Of a stretch of 64,000 nucleotides of DNA, positions 1 through 10,787 are shown in pieces (the stretch's first letter is position 1; the number at the start of each line of letters is the position of its first letter). Position numbers and translations under genes: made by a program. Under the pieces are notes generated by a model that made no database searches, was not told the origin of the DNA, and saw only the letters and a program-made list of their open reading frames with translations. Source of the stretch: Strigamia acuminata (taxonomy: Eukaryota > Arthropoda > Chilopoda > Geophilomorpha > Linotaeniidae); contig OX442314.1 in assembly GCA_949358305.1 (NCBI GenBank), forward strand, positions 59,591,369-59,655,368. The letters are read 5' to 3'.

Positions 1-489
1 CGGTGCAGCATCGAGCGCACGCAGTGCTGGAACTTGGACGAAAAGGTGGGAAGAAAAATAGTTCGTGATGCGGAGTGTAATTGCGAGGTTGGTTTTGAGT
101 GAAAACGTGTTGGTTTTTGACAGATGCTGTTGTCCTCTGTGACTGTTAAGACGGGACGATCGAGCTTGACTCTGCATTCTGGAGAAGCGGCCGAAGTGGC
201 GATCGCGGAGCAGTTGCAGCAGATGGAGGAGGACGGCCCTTTGGTGCCTTACGAAGGGAATCAACTTGTGCCGCTCAGTTCGCGCGCGCACAACTTGTTT
301 CTTAGCAAAGGTGGGCAGAGGTGGTTGGTAGGGTTGTTCGCGAGTGCGATGTATTGCGGGGCTGTTTTTTTATTTGGAAAATCGCACTGCAGAAAACCGC
401 AGAAAACCGCAAAAGCGGAGACAACCGAAAATCTGCAAATTTTGTTTTATTTTAAAAAGAAAATTAATTTTTTATTTTTTTCATCTTGA
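1..489 (+). other. Window-edge region with two weak reading frames
   Basis: The frame starting at base 1 is open for 33 codons up to a TGA at 100-102 and contains four cysteines, so it could be the 3' end of a gene entering from the left. A second frame opens at an ATG at 124, directly after a CAG preceded by a T-rich stretch that resembles a splice acceptor. It encodes 121 residues with one possible membrane segment near residues 69-87, then runs into AT-rich low-complexity sequence. I recognise neither product. Both may be chance frames. Confidence 0.15.
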
Positions 490-539
490 ATTTTGGAGTT
501 TCTAGGGTTTATTTTCATGAATTTTGGAGTTTTTAGGGT

Positions 540-905
540 TTATTTTCCTGAAATTTTGGGTTTTTGCGCTTTTTTGTGTGAGATTTTAGGTTTTTTCGGT
601 TTTTTTGCGGTTTTAAGCAATTTTTGCAGTTTTTTTGCGGTATTTTGCAATTTTTTGAGGTTTTATGCAATTTTTTTTGCGGTTTTGCGGTTTTAAGCAC
701 TTTTTGCTGTTTTTGGCAGTTTTATGCAATTTTATGCGGTTTTTATGCAATTTTATGCGGTTTTTATGCAATTTTTGCGGTATTATACACTTTTATGCGG
801 TTTTATGCAATTTTTTGCAGTGTTATGCAATTTTATGCAGTTTTATGCAATTTTTTGCGGTTTAATGCAATTATTTTGCGGTTTTATGCAATTATTTTCG
901 GTATT
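540..905. repeat. Degenerate T-rich minisatellite
   Basis: Short units alternating TTTTATGCAAT and TTTTTGCGGT types repeat for about 350 bases, most regular from 720 to 890. The array gives several overlapping open frames rich in Phe, Cys and Gln, which are artefacts of the repeat and not genes. Confidence 0.8.
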
Positions 906-1592
906 ATGCGTGTTTAGCTGAGAAAATGTTTAACTGTATTTGAATTGAATTGACAGTGAAAAAGCAAGACAGCGAAATCGAAGGCTCGTTTATCAGAAGG
1001 GGTTTGATGAGGGCAGTTTTGGAGGTGAGCAGCAAAGCCCGACGTCTCTGGTCCATGTACACTCGTATGTATCCTGCTTTATGATCAGAAGACATCGGAC
1101 ACGCAATTCGAGAAAAAATTTTCTGTTTGTCATTTTTTTTTACCGGCGAGGAAAAAAAAGAGTATTTAAAATTTTGTTTCGTGATATTTCCTCAAATGGG
1201 ATAATTTTGTAAAAATTGCATTTGTTTCCTCACTCAATAAATTTCTACCGACCTTACACGAATAAATGTTTAGAGTTCACACAACAGTCGCTGCCAGTGC
1301 TGCCCCAAACCTCAGTGGTAAAATATCCAACTAGAATTAAATATTAACGCATAAAGCCAGCTTTTGCTTACATTTTTTTAACCAATTTTTGCATAATTTA
1401 TTCATTTTCGCATTTCTTGAGTGAAATTTTCTTCTTGTCTTGCTGAATTTCAGAATTTTTGAATTTCTTTTCCAATTTCTGACTTCACTGCACAGCATGT
1501 GACTTCCCTGCGCAGCTTCTGTTTAGCAAAAAACGTCGTCGAACGTTCTCGACGTGCACGTCTCCCAAACGTTACCAATAAAATGTATACAG
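906..1592. other. No gene seen
   Basis: AT-rich sequence between the minisatellite and the promoter of the 396-codon gene. I see no convincing coding frame, RNA gene or repeat here. Confidence 0.4.
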
Positions 1593-1600
1593 TATATAAA
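1593..1600 (+). promoter_or_regulatory. TATA box of the 396-codon gene
   Basis: TATATAAA lies 33 bases before the ATG at 1633. A start site about 30 bases downstream of the box would fall near 1623, giving a 5' untranslated leader of only about 10 bases. The spacing is plausible but no transcript evidence is available. Confidence 0.45.
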
Positions 1601-1632
1601 GCAACGTTGCAGTTCAATTAAACCATTCAATC

Positions 1633-2823
1633 ATGAAGTTCGCCTTGGACGTGCCGAGTTTCCAACACATTTTACTCGCCGAGACCGCAGTTTCACTTTG
1701 GAAAAATCACTTCCGTTTTCATCTTGATTGGGAGTTTAATGGCAGCTGGACGAGACGCTGGATCAAACTCGAAGACGATGTTCGTGAACAAGTGGATTCC
1801 TTGCCCATTCAACACCACTTAAAACCCATGCTACGCATATTTGTCAGACGAGTTGGAAAACAATTATACGAATGGATCCAATCCATATTTATCCGCGTGC
1901 TTCTGCTTGAACAAATGCAGATAGAATTCGTGCAAGACATCATCCACGCGTCCCGATGGACGGTACACGGCAAATTAGATGCGACCGAATCAGCCCGAGC
2001 TCTGGTACATTTAACACATTTGAACGTCTGTGTTTTCTGTATAGAAGACGCAGTCGAGGATCTTTGGAACGAATTCACCGCCGATTTAAAGCGACAGGTT
2101 TTCGAGACGGATCTTAACCAGGTTTATTTAAGCGTCATGTTTAATTTTTGGAAAGAGAATCGGTTTAAAGCAGATTTAAGCCGAATAAGCGACAGGAAAG
2201 TCGAGATGTTGCTGAGGAGCGTGCAATTCCAAAACCAAAGCGCGGTGCAATATTTCTGGTCGATAATGAGCGCGGACGAACGACAAGAAGTCTTCGTCGA
2301 TTGCATCCAAAGAGACGGCAAAATTAATCGTTTGGTTAAAGTAATATTCGACGATCACATAGGATCTACTCGTCGTGGTCGCCGTTTCGGTTTAGACGTC
2401 GTGTATTTTCTGCTTTCGCAGTTGAACGAGCAGCAAGTGGACGCCATTTTCGATTCGGGAATCGAATTACACTTTTTTTTGGTTGTTTTATTTGATTTTG
2501 TGTACGTGGAAGTTTTTACGGCTGTTTTAGGTCGGATTTACAACGGGCTTTCGGAGGATGGTTTTTACTTAACACTCACTTATATCGTGTTGGTTCAATT
2601 GAGATGTTTGGAAGACGCCGATCATCTGGCGAAGGTCAGGGATTGTTTGACGGATTTTTGGGTTCAGGCTCCGGCCGAGATGAGGCGTGTATCCGTTGTG
2701 GATGATAGTTTTTCAGCCATTTTTCGTGGCTTGTTCTCTTGCAAAGATTGTGCCAATATCGACTTGTTCTTGCGTGGTTTGAGCGCGGAGACCAAAAGAA
2801 GAATCGTTTCAAAATACGTTTGA
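1633..2823 (+). CDS. Uncharacterised intronless 396-aa protein
   Basis: A single uninterrupted frame of 396 codons opens at an ATG just downstream of a TATA box and ends in TGA. An AATAAA signal follows 84 bases after the stop. The protein is rich in Trp, Phe, Leu, Val and charged residues and looks like an all-helical repeat protein, with recurring blocks of a hydrophobic helix followed by acidic-aromatic residues (for example residues 130-180 and 290-340). It has no signal peptide, membrane segment or catalytic motif that I recognise. From memory it resembles a large family of uncharacterised spider proteins; this is recollection, not a search. Codon use is ordinary and there are no introns, which could mean retrocopying or a rapidly duplicating family. 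It is the only host-like gene in the window. Function unknown. Confidence 0.75.
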   Translation: MKFALDVPSFQHILLAETAVSLWKNHFRFHLDWEFNGSWTRRWIKLEDDVREQVDSLPIQHHLKPMLRIFVRRVGKQLYEWIQSIFIRVLLLEQMQIEFVQDIIHASRWTVHGKLDATESARALVHLTHLNVCVFCIEDAVEDLWNEFTADLKRQVFETDLNQVYLSVMFNFWKENRFKADLSRISDRKVEMLLRSVQFQNQSAVQYFWSIMSADERQEVFVDCIQRDGKINRLVKVIFDDHIGSTRRGRRFGLDVVYFLLSQLNEQQVDAIFDSGIELHFFLVVLFDFVYVEVFTAVLGRIYNGLSEDGFYLTLTYIVLVQLRCLEDADHLAKVRDCLTDFWVQAPAEMRRVSVVDDSFSAIFRGLFSCKDCANIDLFLRGLSAETKRRIVSKYV

Positions 2824-2906
2824 TAGGCATCACCTTTAAACTTATTCTTATAGCTTAATCTGGTTAAAAGTAATTATTAGGTCGAGTTACAAATTTAGAA
2901 AACAAA

Positions 2907-2912
2907 AATAAA
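2907..2912 (+). terminator. Polyadenylation signal
   Basis: AATAAA 84 bases downstream of the stop codon of the 396-codon gene, in AT-rich sequence. It fits a short 3' untranslated region. Confidence 0.45.
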
Positions 2913-3329
2913 CCAATTAAAATATTTAAAATATGTTTCCCGCGCATAATTTGCTGCTGAATCCACTGGTAATAACAACTTTTTGATAGCACTAATTTCT
3001 TATTTACTTACCGGTATGTTGCAAACCTGCTTGGTTTAAGATCCTTTGCAGCTCCTAAGGTGCTCACAAAAATATTATCACGGTGTTAAAATTTACCCAA
3101 TTGTTGTGTTGGCAATGATAATGACGAGGAATTACCATGAAATCATGTTTATTATTAAATAATATTTCTATTTACACTGCTACGCAGTAATATTTTACTG
3201 AAATATTAAAATTTCTGGCATTTGTAGATTTTTACTTGCACAAAATTATTATCACGCATTGTGAAAATTGCAGATTTATACATTTTCAATACCCTGTGAT
3301 ACCTCTCTTATGTTCAATTAGTCTATACA
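2913..3329. other. No gene seen
   Basis: AT-rich intergenic sequence. No coding frame, RNA gene or repeat that I can support. Confidence 0.4.
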
Positions 3330-3594
3330 TTCAATCTTTCATCCCATCAATTAGTTTTGGAAGAACCATTTGATCAATTTCACCCCACCAATGTTGCCTT
3401 GAATACATGGATGGGAGCATTAACTGTTGAAAGATAGCCTTTTGTCCAGGAATTCTTATCATCCAGGACTTTAAATTGGAATTAAACGCATCTTAATACG
3501 TATCAGAATACATCCTACCAGAAATAAAGGCAAGGGTGGTCTTTCTTTTACAGCGAAATGCACCCCAAAACTTAACATTTTCACCACCTCCAAA
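3330..3594 (-). pseudogene. Tc1/mariner transposase relic, C-terminal half, inverted
   Basis: Read on the minus strand this stretch gives a Tc1-like transposase tail: GGGENVKFWGAFR, then TLAFISGRMYSDTY, then a degenerate IFQQ block where the third catalytic region should follow. The frame carries stops. The first 41 bases (3554-3594) are a near-perfect reverse complement of 3730-3770 in the neighbouring plus-strand relic, so the two halves of the gene now face each other. Tc1/mariner transposases cut and paste DNA; this copy is dead. Confidence 0.65.
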
Positions 3595-3601
3595 GATTAC
3601 C

Positions 3602-3862
3602 AAACATGGGATGCTGAATGGCACCAAATTATATTTTCTGATGAAAACAAGTTCAAAATGGACAGATCTGATGGTTGTCAACATTACTGGCATGATTTGG
3701 TAAGGAACATGGAAGTGTTTTCAAAACGAGTTGGAGGTGGTGGAAATGTTAAGTTTTGGGGTGCATTCCGCCATTATGGTAGTATGTTAACTGAATTTGC
3801 TGTAAAACTGATGGAATTCCTAAATAAAGTCATTTATAAGGTTTCTGTAGCAAGTATGTTGG
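3602..3862 (+). pseudogene. Tc1/mariner transposase relic, central part
   Basis: The plus strand encodes a typical Tc1-like catalytic core: WHQIIFSDENKF with the second catalytic Asp, then DGCQHYWHDL, VFSKR and GGGGNVKFWGAF. The match decays after about 3790 and no third catalytic residue is found in this direction. The N-terminal DNA-binding part is missing. It shares an inverted 41-base segment with the minus-strand relic next to it, consistent with an internal inversion or with two copies inserted head to head. Confidence 0.7.
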
Positions 3863-4885
3863 ATGAATGAGTATTTATTGGTGTTTCTACGAAATACCGA
3901 AGTATCCCAACCAAAAGTACGTCTGCTAAAACCACATTTGTCAATGCGCAATGTCGCCACTAGATGGTGCAATTGCGAATCAGCAGTAAGTTTAAAATGC
4001 AGAATTATACGAATAACAGGGAATATATTAAATAATCATTTAATATATTCACCTGATGGTGCCAAAACAGTCTGTACGCAGTAGCCGTAAGTAGCACCAT
4101 GTGTTTGGCAAGCTGATTTCCATCGTATTTGGGGCCAACACAGTTGGATAGTACTGATTTGATGGTGCTATACAACTTTGTAATTGGAAATTTTGCTCTA
4201 TCTCGACCAGTTAACGGGTTAGCGAATGAAAAGTGCATTGTTGCATGTCTGGCATAAAATTTGATTACACTATTGGATTCATCATCTCTACTTTGGTATA
4301 GGCTAGTATGCTTGGTTTTTTGAAAAAGCATACTTGTATACTTATTCTGGAAATTGACTGTAACATTTTAAACAAAACTTCCTGTATAATTATAGAACCA
4401 CATGTAGAACTCAATCAAGGCGTTGTTTGGCACCACCCTACAGACCGATTAACTGAACGATCGGTTTCATGTAAATCATCAGAGAGAGGGAAGAATCTCG
4501 AAATTATTCCAGATCTTGCCTCATTCCATCCTGCGAGCAATCTTACGCCGACTGCTGGACCGCCCAGTCCTGTACCATTTGAAGCTAGTGCTCCACCAAT
4601 TCCACCATTGCCAGTTCTTGCTCCAGTACAAGTTCATACTCGGCCCGGCCTCAACGCATTCGGAATCCGACCCAGTTTTACGGCTTTTCGAACAATTAGT
4701 TTGGTGGTTGTATTATGTGTTTACTTCATTTTGTTTATTGATCATCTTGATTTTATTTGTTAGAATGTCACCTCACAATGAAGGAGATTATGCTCCATTT
4801 CCTATATTTGCCTTTTTACAATGCTTACTCTTGTATCACTTTTTGTGACGCAGCATCTGCAGTGCCACCTGCTTGTTTCGAATAT
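3863..4885. other. Left flank of Gyp1, no supported gene
   Basis: Apart from the palindrome at 4021-4050, I see only short frames without recognisable motifs. A Pro-rich frame around 4500-4760 ends in a hydrophobic segment but has no start context or homology I know. It ends at the ATAT target site of Gyp1. Confidence 0.3.
4021..4050. repeat. 30-base near-perfect AT palindrome
   Basis: GAATATATTAAAT and ATTTAATATATTC are inverted arms around a 4-base centre. It could form a cruciform or be the fused ends of a small transposon. No role is evident. Confidence 0.6.
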
Positions 4886-5390
4886 TGTTACGTGGCCAGA
4901 CTGACTACTGTTTGACCACGTAAATACTTTATATTAGACTGGGGGTTTGCAATTGCATTAAGTTAAACTAGCATTTAAACTGTGTTGCTAATAAGAAGGA
5001 AATGAAGAGGACTCATTGTATTATTATTAAAATATAACAGTATGTTTATTAAATCATAAATACAATCTGAAAACAAATATAATTTAACTTAAACTAAATT
5101 CTAAAACTATCTTAAAAATAACCTAAGACTAAATAAGCATGATTAACTATTGGGATGGGAAAACCTTGAGATGCCACTGCAATAACTGCCTGACAACCTC
5201 TGTGCCAATTTGGCTCTTGTCAAACATTAAATAGAGCTCGATCGTTCTATTATTCAGTGATAGGTAAAGTCATTACCTCATCCGCTTAAGGCGGACTCTA
5301 GTGAGAGTTTTAGGGGTTATTCTCTAATGATTAACTACGGAAGCGAGGTGGCGACAGCTGATTCACAGCGTGCTCGCCCACCGCGTAACA
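4886..5390 (-). repeat. Gyp1 3' LTR
   Basis: 505-base LTR, the downstream copy for this minus-strand element. It starts TGTTACG and ends CGTAACA, and is matched by the copy at 12484-12988 with two substitutions by eye. Confidence 0.93.
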
Positions 5391-5402
5391 GCCCCCTCCT
5401 TT
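5391..5402 (-). other. Gyp1 polypurine tract
   Basis: On the minus strand the sequence directly before the 3' LTR is AAAGGAGGGGGC, the expected plus-strand primer for a Gypsy element. This fixes the orientation of Gyp1. Confidence 0.8.
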
Positions 5403-6644
5403 AGCTTTTTCGGACTCTCGAAAACAAAATACCTAAATAATTAACCCAATTAGCTAACCATGTTATTCATGTTTATAAGTCTGTTTCCCATGTTATTCAT
5501 GCTTTTACATAATTCACACTCCAATTCAAAACAATAAAATAATCAAACACAATTTCAAACTATGAAATCAAATGATATGTCAATTTCAACACAATACACT
5601 TTTTTTAAAGATAACACTTTTTGATGTTTTTCTCACTTATATTAATTTTTTTGTTTACAGTTTTCCTATTTTCTATACAAACTAATAATTCAAAAAAAAA
5701 ACAATATACACTACATTCAATGTGAATGAAAATGAAAACAATGACAAAATTAAAAAAAACAATATCAACTTCAAATAATAAGAAAATAATAATGTCTCTG
5801 CTCGCTCCAGTACACCTGGGCTCACATCATTGACAAATAATACAAAATAAATAATACACAAAAAAAAATAATTTCACACAACACTTAATGTTCGATTAAG
5901 GCTGGTTTTCTTCCTTCTCGAATGGGATCAACTTCTCGTGTAGAATTTCGTACACTATACGCTGGCGCAATTCGATGGGATGGCCATGGCGCATGTTGTC
6001 CCTATCCTTGATATACGGTCCATTCAAGTTTAATATGTACAAAAATTAAATTAAATTCATTAATGACCAATATAATATACAATCAATTTGTCTAAATTTC
6101 ATTAAACTTCTAACTTTATACAATATTCAAATTATTCTAAGCAATTTTATTAAATATTCAAAGCTATTTCTATTGATTTTTTAAATTTAAATGTCAAGCT
6201 AACATTTCAAAATTTGTGCTAAGTCATTTTAATCGTCGGAAAAATAGCGATAGATTCGTTTCGTTTTAATCACTTTTGGCGTATGTTAAATATCCTACGT
6301 CTATCGTGCGAAGAAAACGTCTCAACTTCGCTCAGATAAATAGAATTAATCAAAGTTTAATCAGAATTAATCTCGGGTCACTGCAAATAACTTGCGTTCA
6401 CCTCAAAAAATCCGACCAAATAAATACCAATCATGTCGCCTTCACGTTCATTTCAATATATTTCAATTACAAAATACCTGTTGTCACCAAAAAAATGCTC
6501 TCTGTTCGTCAAAAACACAACGAAAAACAAGGTTTTTCCTTCGTTCACGGCAATCCACTTGCGTTCACGTCAGAATTTCGCTAGTAAAACGAAGTATAAT
6601 CCTGGCGTGGCTGCTGTCGAAGTCGGCGTGACCGGAAATCACTT
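5403..6644 (-). other. Gyp1 3' region between pol and LTR
   Basis: About 1.2 kb of AT-rich sequence with no long frame. Two small minus-strand frames stand out. A 32-codon ATG frame overlaps the pol stop near 6570-6665. A frame of about 43 codons at 5896-6030, rich in charged residues (HPIELRQRIVYEIL), has far better codon texture than its surroundings. They could be the remains of an extra gene, possibly spliced, or chance. No envelope protein is visible. Confidence 0.35.
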
Positions 6645-8918
6645 TCAGCAGGTAGTCGCGCATGCGACACCTGGTGATGGTTTCTGCAACCGATTCTTCT
6701 TGTTTTCGTCTGGTGACGGTTTCGGCAACTGATTTTGCTGTTCTAAATCAACCTCCTTTTTCGCCCGACGTTCCTCAATTTCTTTCGCCCCGTAAATTGC
6801 CTTCAGTCGCTCCTTCTCAGTTAGAACCGGTAAATCCGACGCTCTATCTTCGGATTCAAAGAAATTCCGCAACGAAATTTGATCGTCATCATCAATAAAC
6901 CTTTCCTTTGCTTCTAATTTAGGCCTATTTCGCGAATCTTCGTCTTTCTTCACAATTTCCGCATTTTGATCGTCTTTTTGCGAACTTTCTTGCACTTCAT
7001 CAGAAAATGTTACTTTCTTCGGTGGTAAATCCTGCAGAATAGTTTCTGGAATTTCCTCTCGTGGCTTATATGGTTTTAAACGCTCCACATTGACAATACT
7101 AGTTTTCTTTCCTGATGAATTCCTTACTTCATAATCGTTTGGCGCTGTGCGTCTAACTATTTCATATGGTCCAGAAAATGGCGGCAGGAGTTTTTCGCTT
7201 AACCCTACTTTCCTATTCGGGGTTTTCAAGTAAACTAATTCCCCTGGTTCGAATTCCACCACAATTCTGTCCAAATCAAATCTTCTCTTGCTCTTCTCAC
7301 TCTGCCATTCTAGTCTTTCGTTGGCAATTTTCCGCATCTCCCTCATAAATCTAGAAGTGCGAAGAGTGAATTCCTTTCGAGGGAGGTTCAAGTTCACGTC
7401 CACATTCAAATCAACCTCATAACCTTTCAACAAATAATATGGGGTATATCCAGTTGTTTCATGGACTCCGGAATTATAGGAGAAAATGACAAATGGTAAA
7501 AATTCATCCCAATCTGTATGATCTTTATTAGTATAACATGTCAACATTTTGGCAAACGTTGCATTGAATCTTTCCGTTAATCCGTTGGTCCTTGGATGGT
7601 ACCCGGAAGTAGATTTGTGCTGGGATTTAAACAGTGCTGATACTTCATTGATCATTTCGTTCCTGTACTCCGTCCCCTGATCGCTGAGTATCTCGCGTGG
7701 ACTTCCCTCTTTGAGCATTACCTCGAATACAAGAGTTTTTGCTGCTTCCAACGCTGTACATGCTGGAGCCGCTCTAGCGATGACTGCACGCGACAAATAA
7801 TCAGTTATGACAAATACAAATTTATTTCCACTATTTGAAACTGGAAAGCTTCCTAATGTGTCTATACCAATCCTCTCGAACGGTCTTGAAATCGTCGACC
7901 AAGGTTGTAATAAACCTTTTTGTGGAGTGGTCATTGACTTACTTCCTGCGCAATGTGGACAACTGAGAACGTAATTCCTTACGTCCCTGTATATCCTCGG
8001 CCAAAAGAATCTTACTCTAATTCTTTTCCACGTCTTATTTAGGCCGAGATGAGCACCTACGAGCCCGTCATGCATTTCTTCCAACACTTGCTTACGTAAA
8101 TGCTGCGGTACTACTAAAAAATTTCCTTCCATGTTTAGAGAATTGTAACTTTTCTTTCTAAACAACGTGTTATCCAGGAGAACAAACTGTTTTAAAGGAC
8201 GTTTCCTGTTTCTTGGAAGTTGCTCAATGTTCTCCATTGCGGTGATGATCTCCAAAATTTTCTCGTCCTTACGCTGTTCTACAGGTAAGTTGAGTTTTTC
8301 GAGAAGTAGTAAGGGAATAATTTCTTTTTCTTCCTCACCAATCTCTTCTTGGATTCGGCTAAGAGCATCTGCGTCCGTGTGCTTCTTGCCTGACTTATGC
8401 ATCACATCGTAGTCATAATCTACCAGTTGTAAACTCCACCTGGCCAACCTACTGTTGGGATTTTTCACCTTATTCAGCCATTGTAACGCAGAATGGTCTG
8501 TCACAATTGTAAATTTCCTACCGTAAAGATATGGTCTGTACTTGTTAATGCCGAATATTATGGCTAAACATTCTCTTTCCGTAGCTGTGTAATTCTGTTC
8601 CGCTGTACTTAATAATCGACTGGCGTAACAAATCACATGTTCTTGCTTGTTAATACGCTGCTTCAGAATTGCACCGAGTCCATAAGCACTTGCATCCGTA
8701 GACACAATGAATGGCTCTGCAAAATTTGGATGTGCTAAAACTGGTACCGTAACTAAAGCTGTTCGTAAGGCCTTAAAAGCTGTTTCCTGTGGTGGCCCCC
8801 AATCAAAAGCTTCATCTTTGCGAGTTAAGTTGGCTAAGGGCTTGGATACGTCCGCAAATCCTGGAATGAACTTTCGATAATACGAACATAAACCCAAAAA
8901 CCCTCTCAACTGCTTCAA
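6645..8918 (-). pseudogene. pol: Gyp1 pol, RNase H and integrase part
   Basis: A 757-codon open frame on the minus strand begins inside the reverse transcriptase thumb (KQLRGFLGLCSYYRKF), with no ATG of its own because the DNA element at 8919-10395 splits the gene here. Then come the RNase H domain (FIVSTDASAYGLGAIL, later FTIVTDHSAL), the integrase zinc finger (HLGLNKTW to CPHC), and the integrase core with its catalytic residues in IGIDTLGSFP, ILSDQGTEY and NGLTERFNATF, followed by a GPY/F-type segment (FSGPYEIV) and a long acidic tail. These enzymes normally copy the RNA genome, remove it and insert the cDNA. This half is intact in sequence but cannot be made as a full polyprotein. Confidence 0.93.
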
Positions 8919-9049
8919 CCCATATGAAAAATTCCTATAGTATACTATAGGGTGTTTTATAGGGTAGAATATCCTATAGGGTCAACATATAGCAAACTAT
9001 AGGTTTAACCTATGTGTAGGGTTACACTACACAGAATACTATAGGATTA

Positions 9050-9572
9050 CTATAGAATTAATAACTATAATATTACCCTATGTGAATTACCATACAATAC
9101 TATACGTGATTATTGGTACAGTATCACCCTGTATAGCATACTATAGGAATTATTACAGGGTCAATGACTATAATATTACCCTATATGAATTACTATACAA
9201 CACTATACGTGATTATTAGTACAGTATCACCCTGTATAGCATACTATAGGAATTAGTACAGGGTCATTGACTATAATATTACCCTATATGAATTACCATA
9301 CAATCCTATACGTGATTATTTGTACAGTATCACCCTGTACAGCATACTATAGGAGTTAGTACAGGGTCAAAGACTATAATATTACCTTATATGAATTACC
9401 ATACAATACTATATGTAATTATTGGTATAGTATCACCCTGTATAGCATGCTATAGGAATTAGTATAGGGAGAATAACTAATATTACCCTATATAAAATAT
9501 AATATAATACTATACATGATTATTGGTATAGTATCACCCTGTATAGCATACTATAGGAATTAGTATAGGGTA
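9050..9572. repeat. 103-base tandem array, five units
   Basis: The word TGATTATTGGTACAG and its variants recur at 9106, 9209, 9312, 9415 and 9516, so the period is 103, 103, 103 and 101 bases. Each unit also holds CACCCTGTATAGCATACTATAGGA and TATTACCCTATATGAATTAC type segments. The units are diverged from one another by several percent. Confidence 0.9.
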
Positions 9573-10080
9573 AACCTTTGTCAGCAAAAGCTGCCGATAG
9601 ATGGCGCTTTTTCCAAAATAGCTGCCGATGCTGTTTGGATGTTTGAAATATTGTTACTAAATGGTAATCATTTATTTTAAAGGCTGGCCTTTGGTTTTGG
9701 CCATTTTTACTTGACAATTAAATCAAATATCTGATTTGAAGCAACTTAAATAGAAGAGTTGCTAAAAATTCCTTTATTATTAATTTAATTTTGCTGTTCA
9801 AGACTTCACACACCATGGATATTGAGGTGTGTTTAGATATCCACTTCCATCTGAAATGGTGTGAATTTTTAAACCAAGGCATTAATCAGTGCTCTTCTAG
9901 AAATCATTAATGAATGCATAAAAATGCATTTGATTGTGACTTTAGATAAAAACTGAATACATTGTGATGTAATTACATCACAATTATTCAAAATGGCTAT
10001 CAATGGCTGCAATGCCATTATTGGCTGTTGTTATCTAATTTTAAAAAAAAGTGTCATTCATTTTCTGAACAGGATCAGAC

Positions 10081-10385
10081 CATAAACGTCATATGAGGTC
10101 ACATCATAAAATATTCTATAGGATACCATATAGGATTTTAGTATAGGGTATCATATAAAATTTTCATATAGGGTACCACATAGGTACATACTATAGGGTG
10201 TACTATAATCTTTTGTTCCAAAATATTATAGTACATCCTATAGGATATTACTATAGGGTACCACATAGGATTTTACTATAGGATACCATATAGGTACATA
10301 CTATAGGGTGTACTATAATCTTTTGTTCCAAAATATTATAGTACACCCTATAGGATATTACTATAAGAATACCCTATAATATTTT
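10081..10385. repeat. 110-base tandem repeat, two units plus partials
   Basis: The segment starting CTATAGGGTGTACTATAATC occurs at 10191 and again at 10301. Each unit contains an internal inverted pair, CTATAGGGTGTACTATAAT against ATTATAGTACAYCCTATAG, so single strands could fold strongly. The array forms the right arm of the DNA element inserted in Gyp1. Confidence 0.85.
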
Positions 10386-10395
10386 TTCATATGGG

Positions 10396-10787
10396 AAATT
10401 TGTTGGTTTTGGAAATTTAGCTACACTTTCCAAATTACGTGGATCAGGTGACACTCCATCAGAATCAACTATGTGGCCTAAATATTTGATGGTATTAGTA
10501 CCAAACGTACATTTGCTGAGTTTAACCTTTAAGTTTGCCAACCGCAGCTTGCTGAAGACAGCATCGAGATCCTAAAGATGCTGGTCAAATGTTTTCGAAA
10601 ATATAATAAGGTCGTCAATATAAGCTATACAGACCTTGCCAAGAAGATTACCAAGCACCTTGTTCATCAATTTTTGAAACGCAGCTGGGCTATTACATAA
10701 TCCCATTCCTAGGACGTTAAACTCAAAATGTCCGCTTGAAGTGGTAAACGCTCTTTTTTCACGATCTTGTTCATCTATTTCCTGTAG
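10396..10787 (-). pseudogene. pol: Gyp1 pol, reverse transcriptase fragment
   Basis: The minus strand encodes the palm of a Gypsy reverse transcriptase: REKRAFTTSSGHFEFNVLG, NSPAAFQKLMNKVLG, then the catalytic YIDD box, then KVKLSKCTFGTNTIKYLGH. It runs straight into the DNA-element insertion, after which the frame resumes at 8918. An in-frame TAG follows DQHL, probably from CAG. Everything upstream (gag C-terminus, protease, reverse transcriptase fingers) is deleted. The junction with gag is a GGTTAGGTTAGG tract at 10788-10800. Confidence 0.9.

Larger units (their letters stand above)
8919..10395. mobile_element. Non-autonomous DNA transposon inserted in Gyp1 pol
   Basis: A 1477-base insertion splits the reverse transcriptase codons exactly between KPTN and LKQLRG. 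Its ends are inverted repeats CCCATATGAAAAA, and a 2-base AA duplication (8917-8918 and 10396-10397) flanks it. It codes for nothing I can recognise. Inside are two satellite-like arrays (9050-9572 and about 10100-10380) separated by 500 bases of unique sequence. CTATAGGG and CCCTATAG words occur throughout on both strands. Terminal inverted repeats, tandem-repeat interior and lack of an ORF fit a MITE-like element mobilised by a transposase from elsewhere. It cannot be older than Gyp1. Confidence 0.8.

Noticed and set aside
493-921. Several overlapping Phe/Cys-rich open frames
   Set aside because: They are all translations of the T-rich minisatellite, open in more than one phase because the repeat lacks stop codons.
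9050-10385. CRISPR-like array in the 103-base and 110-base repeats
   Set aside because: Repeats are directly tandem and diverged, without unique spacers or cas genes, in a eukaryotic transposon.
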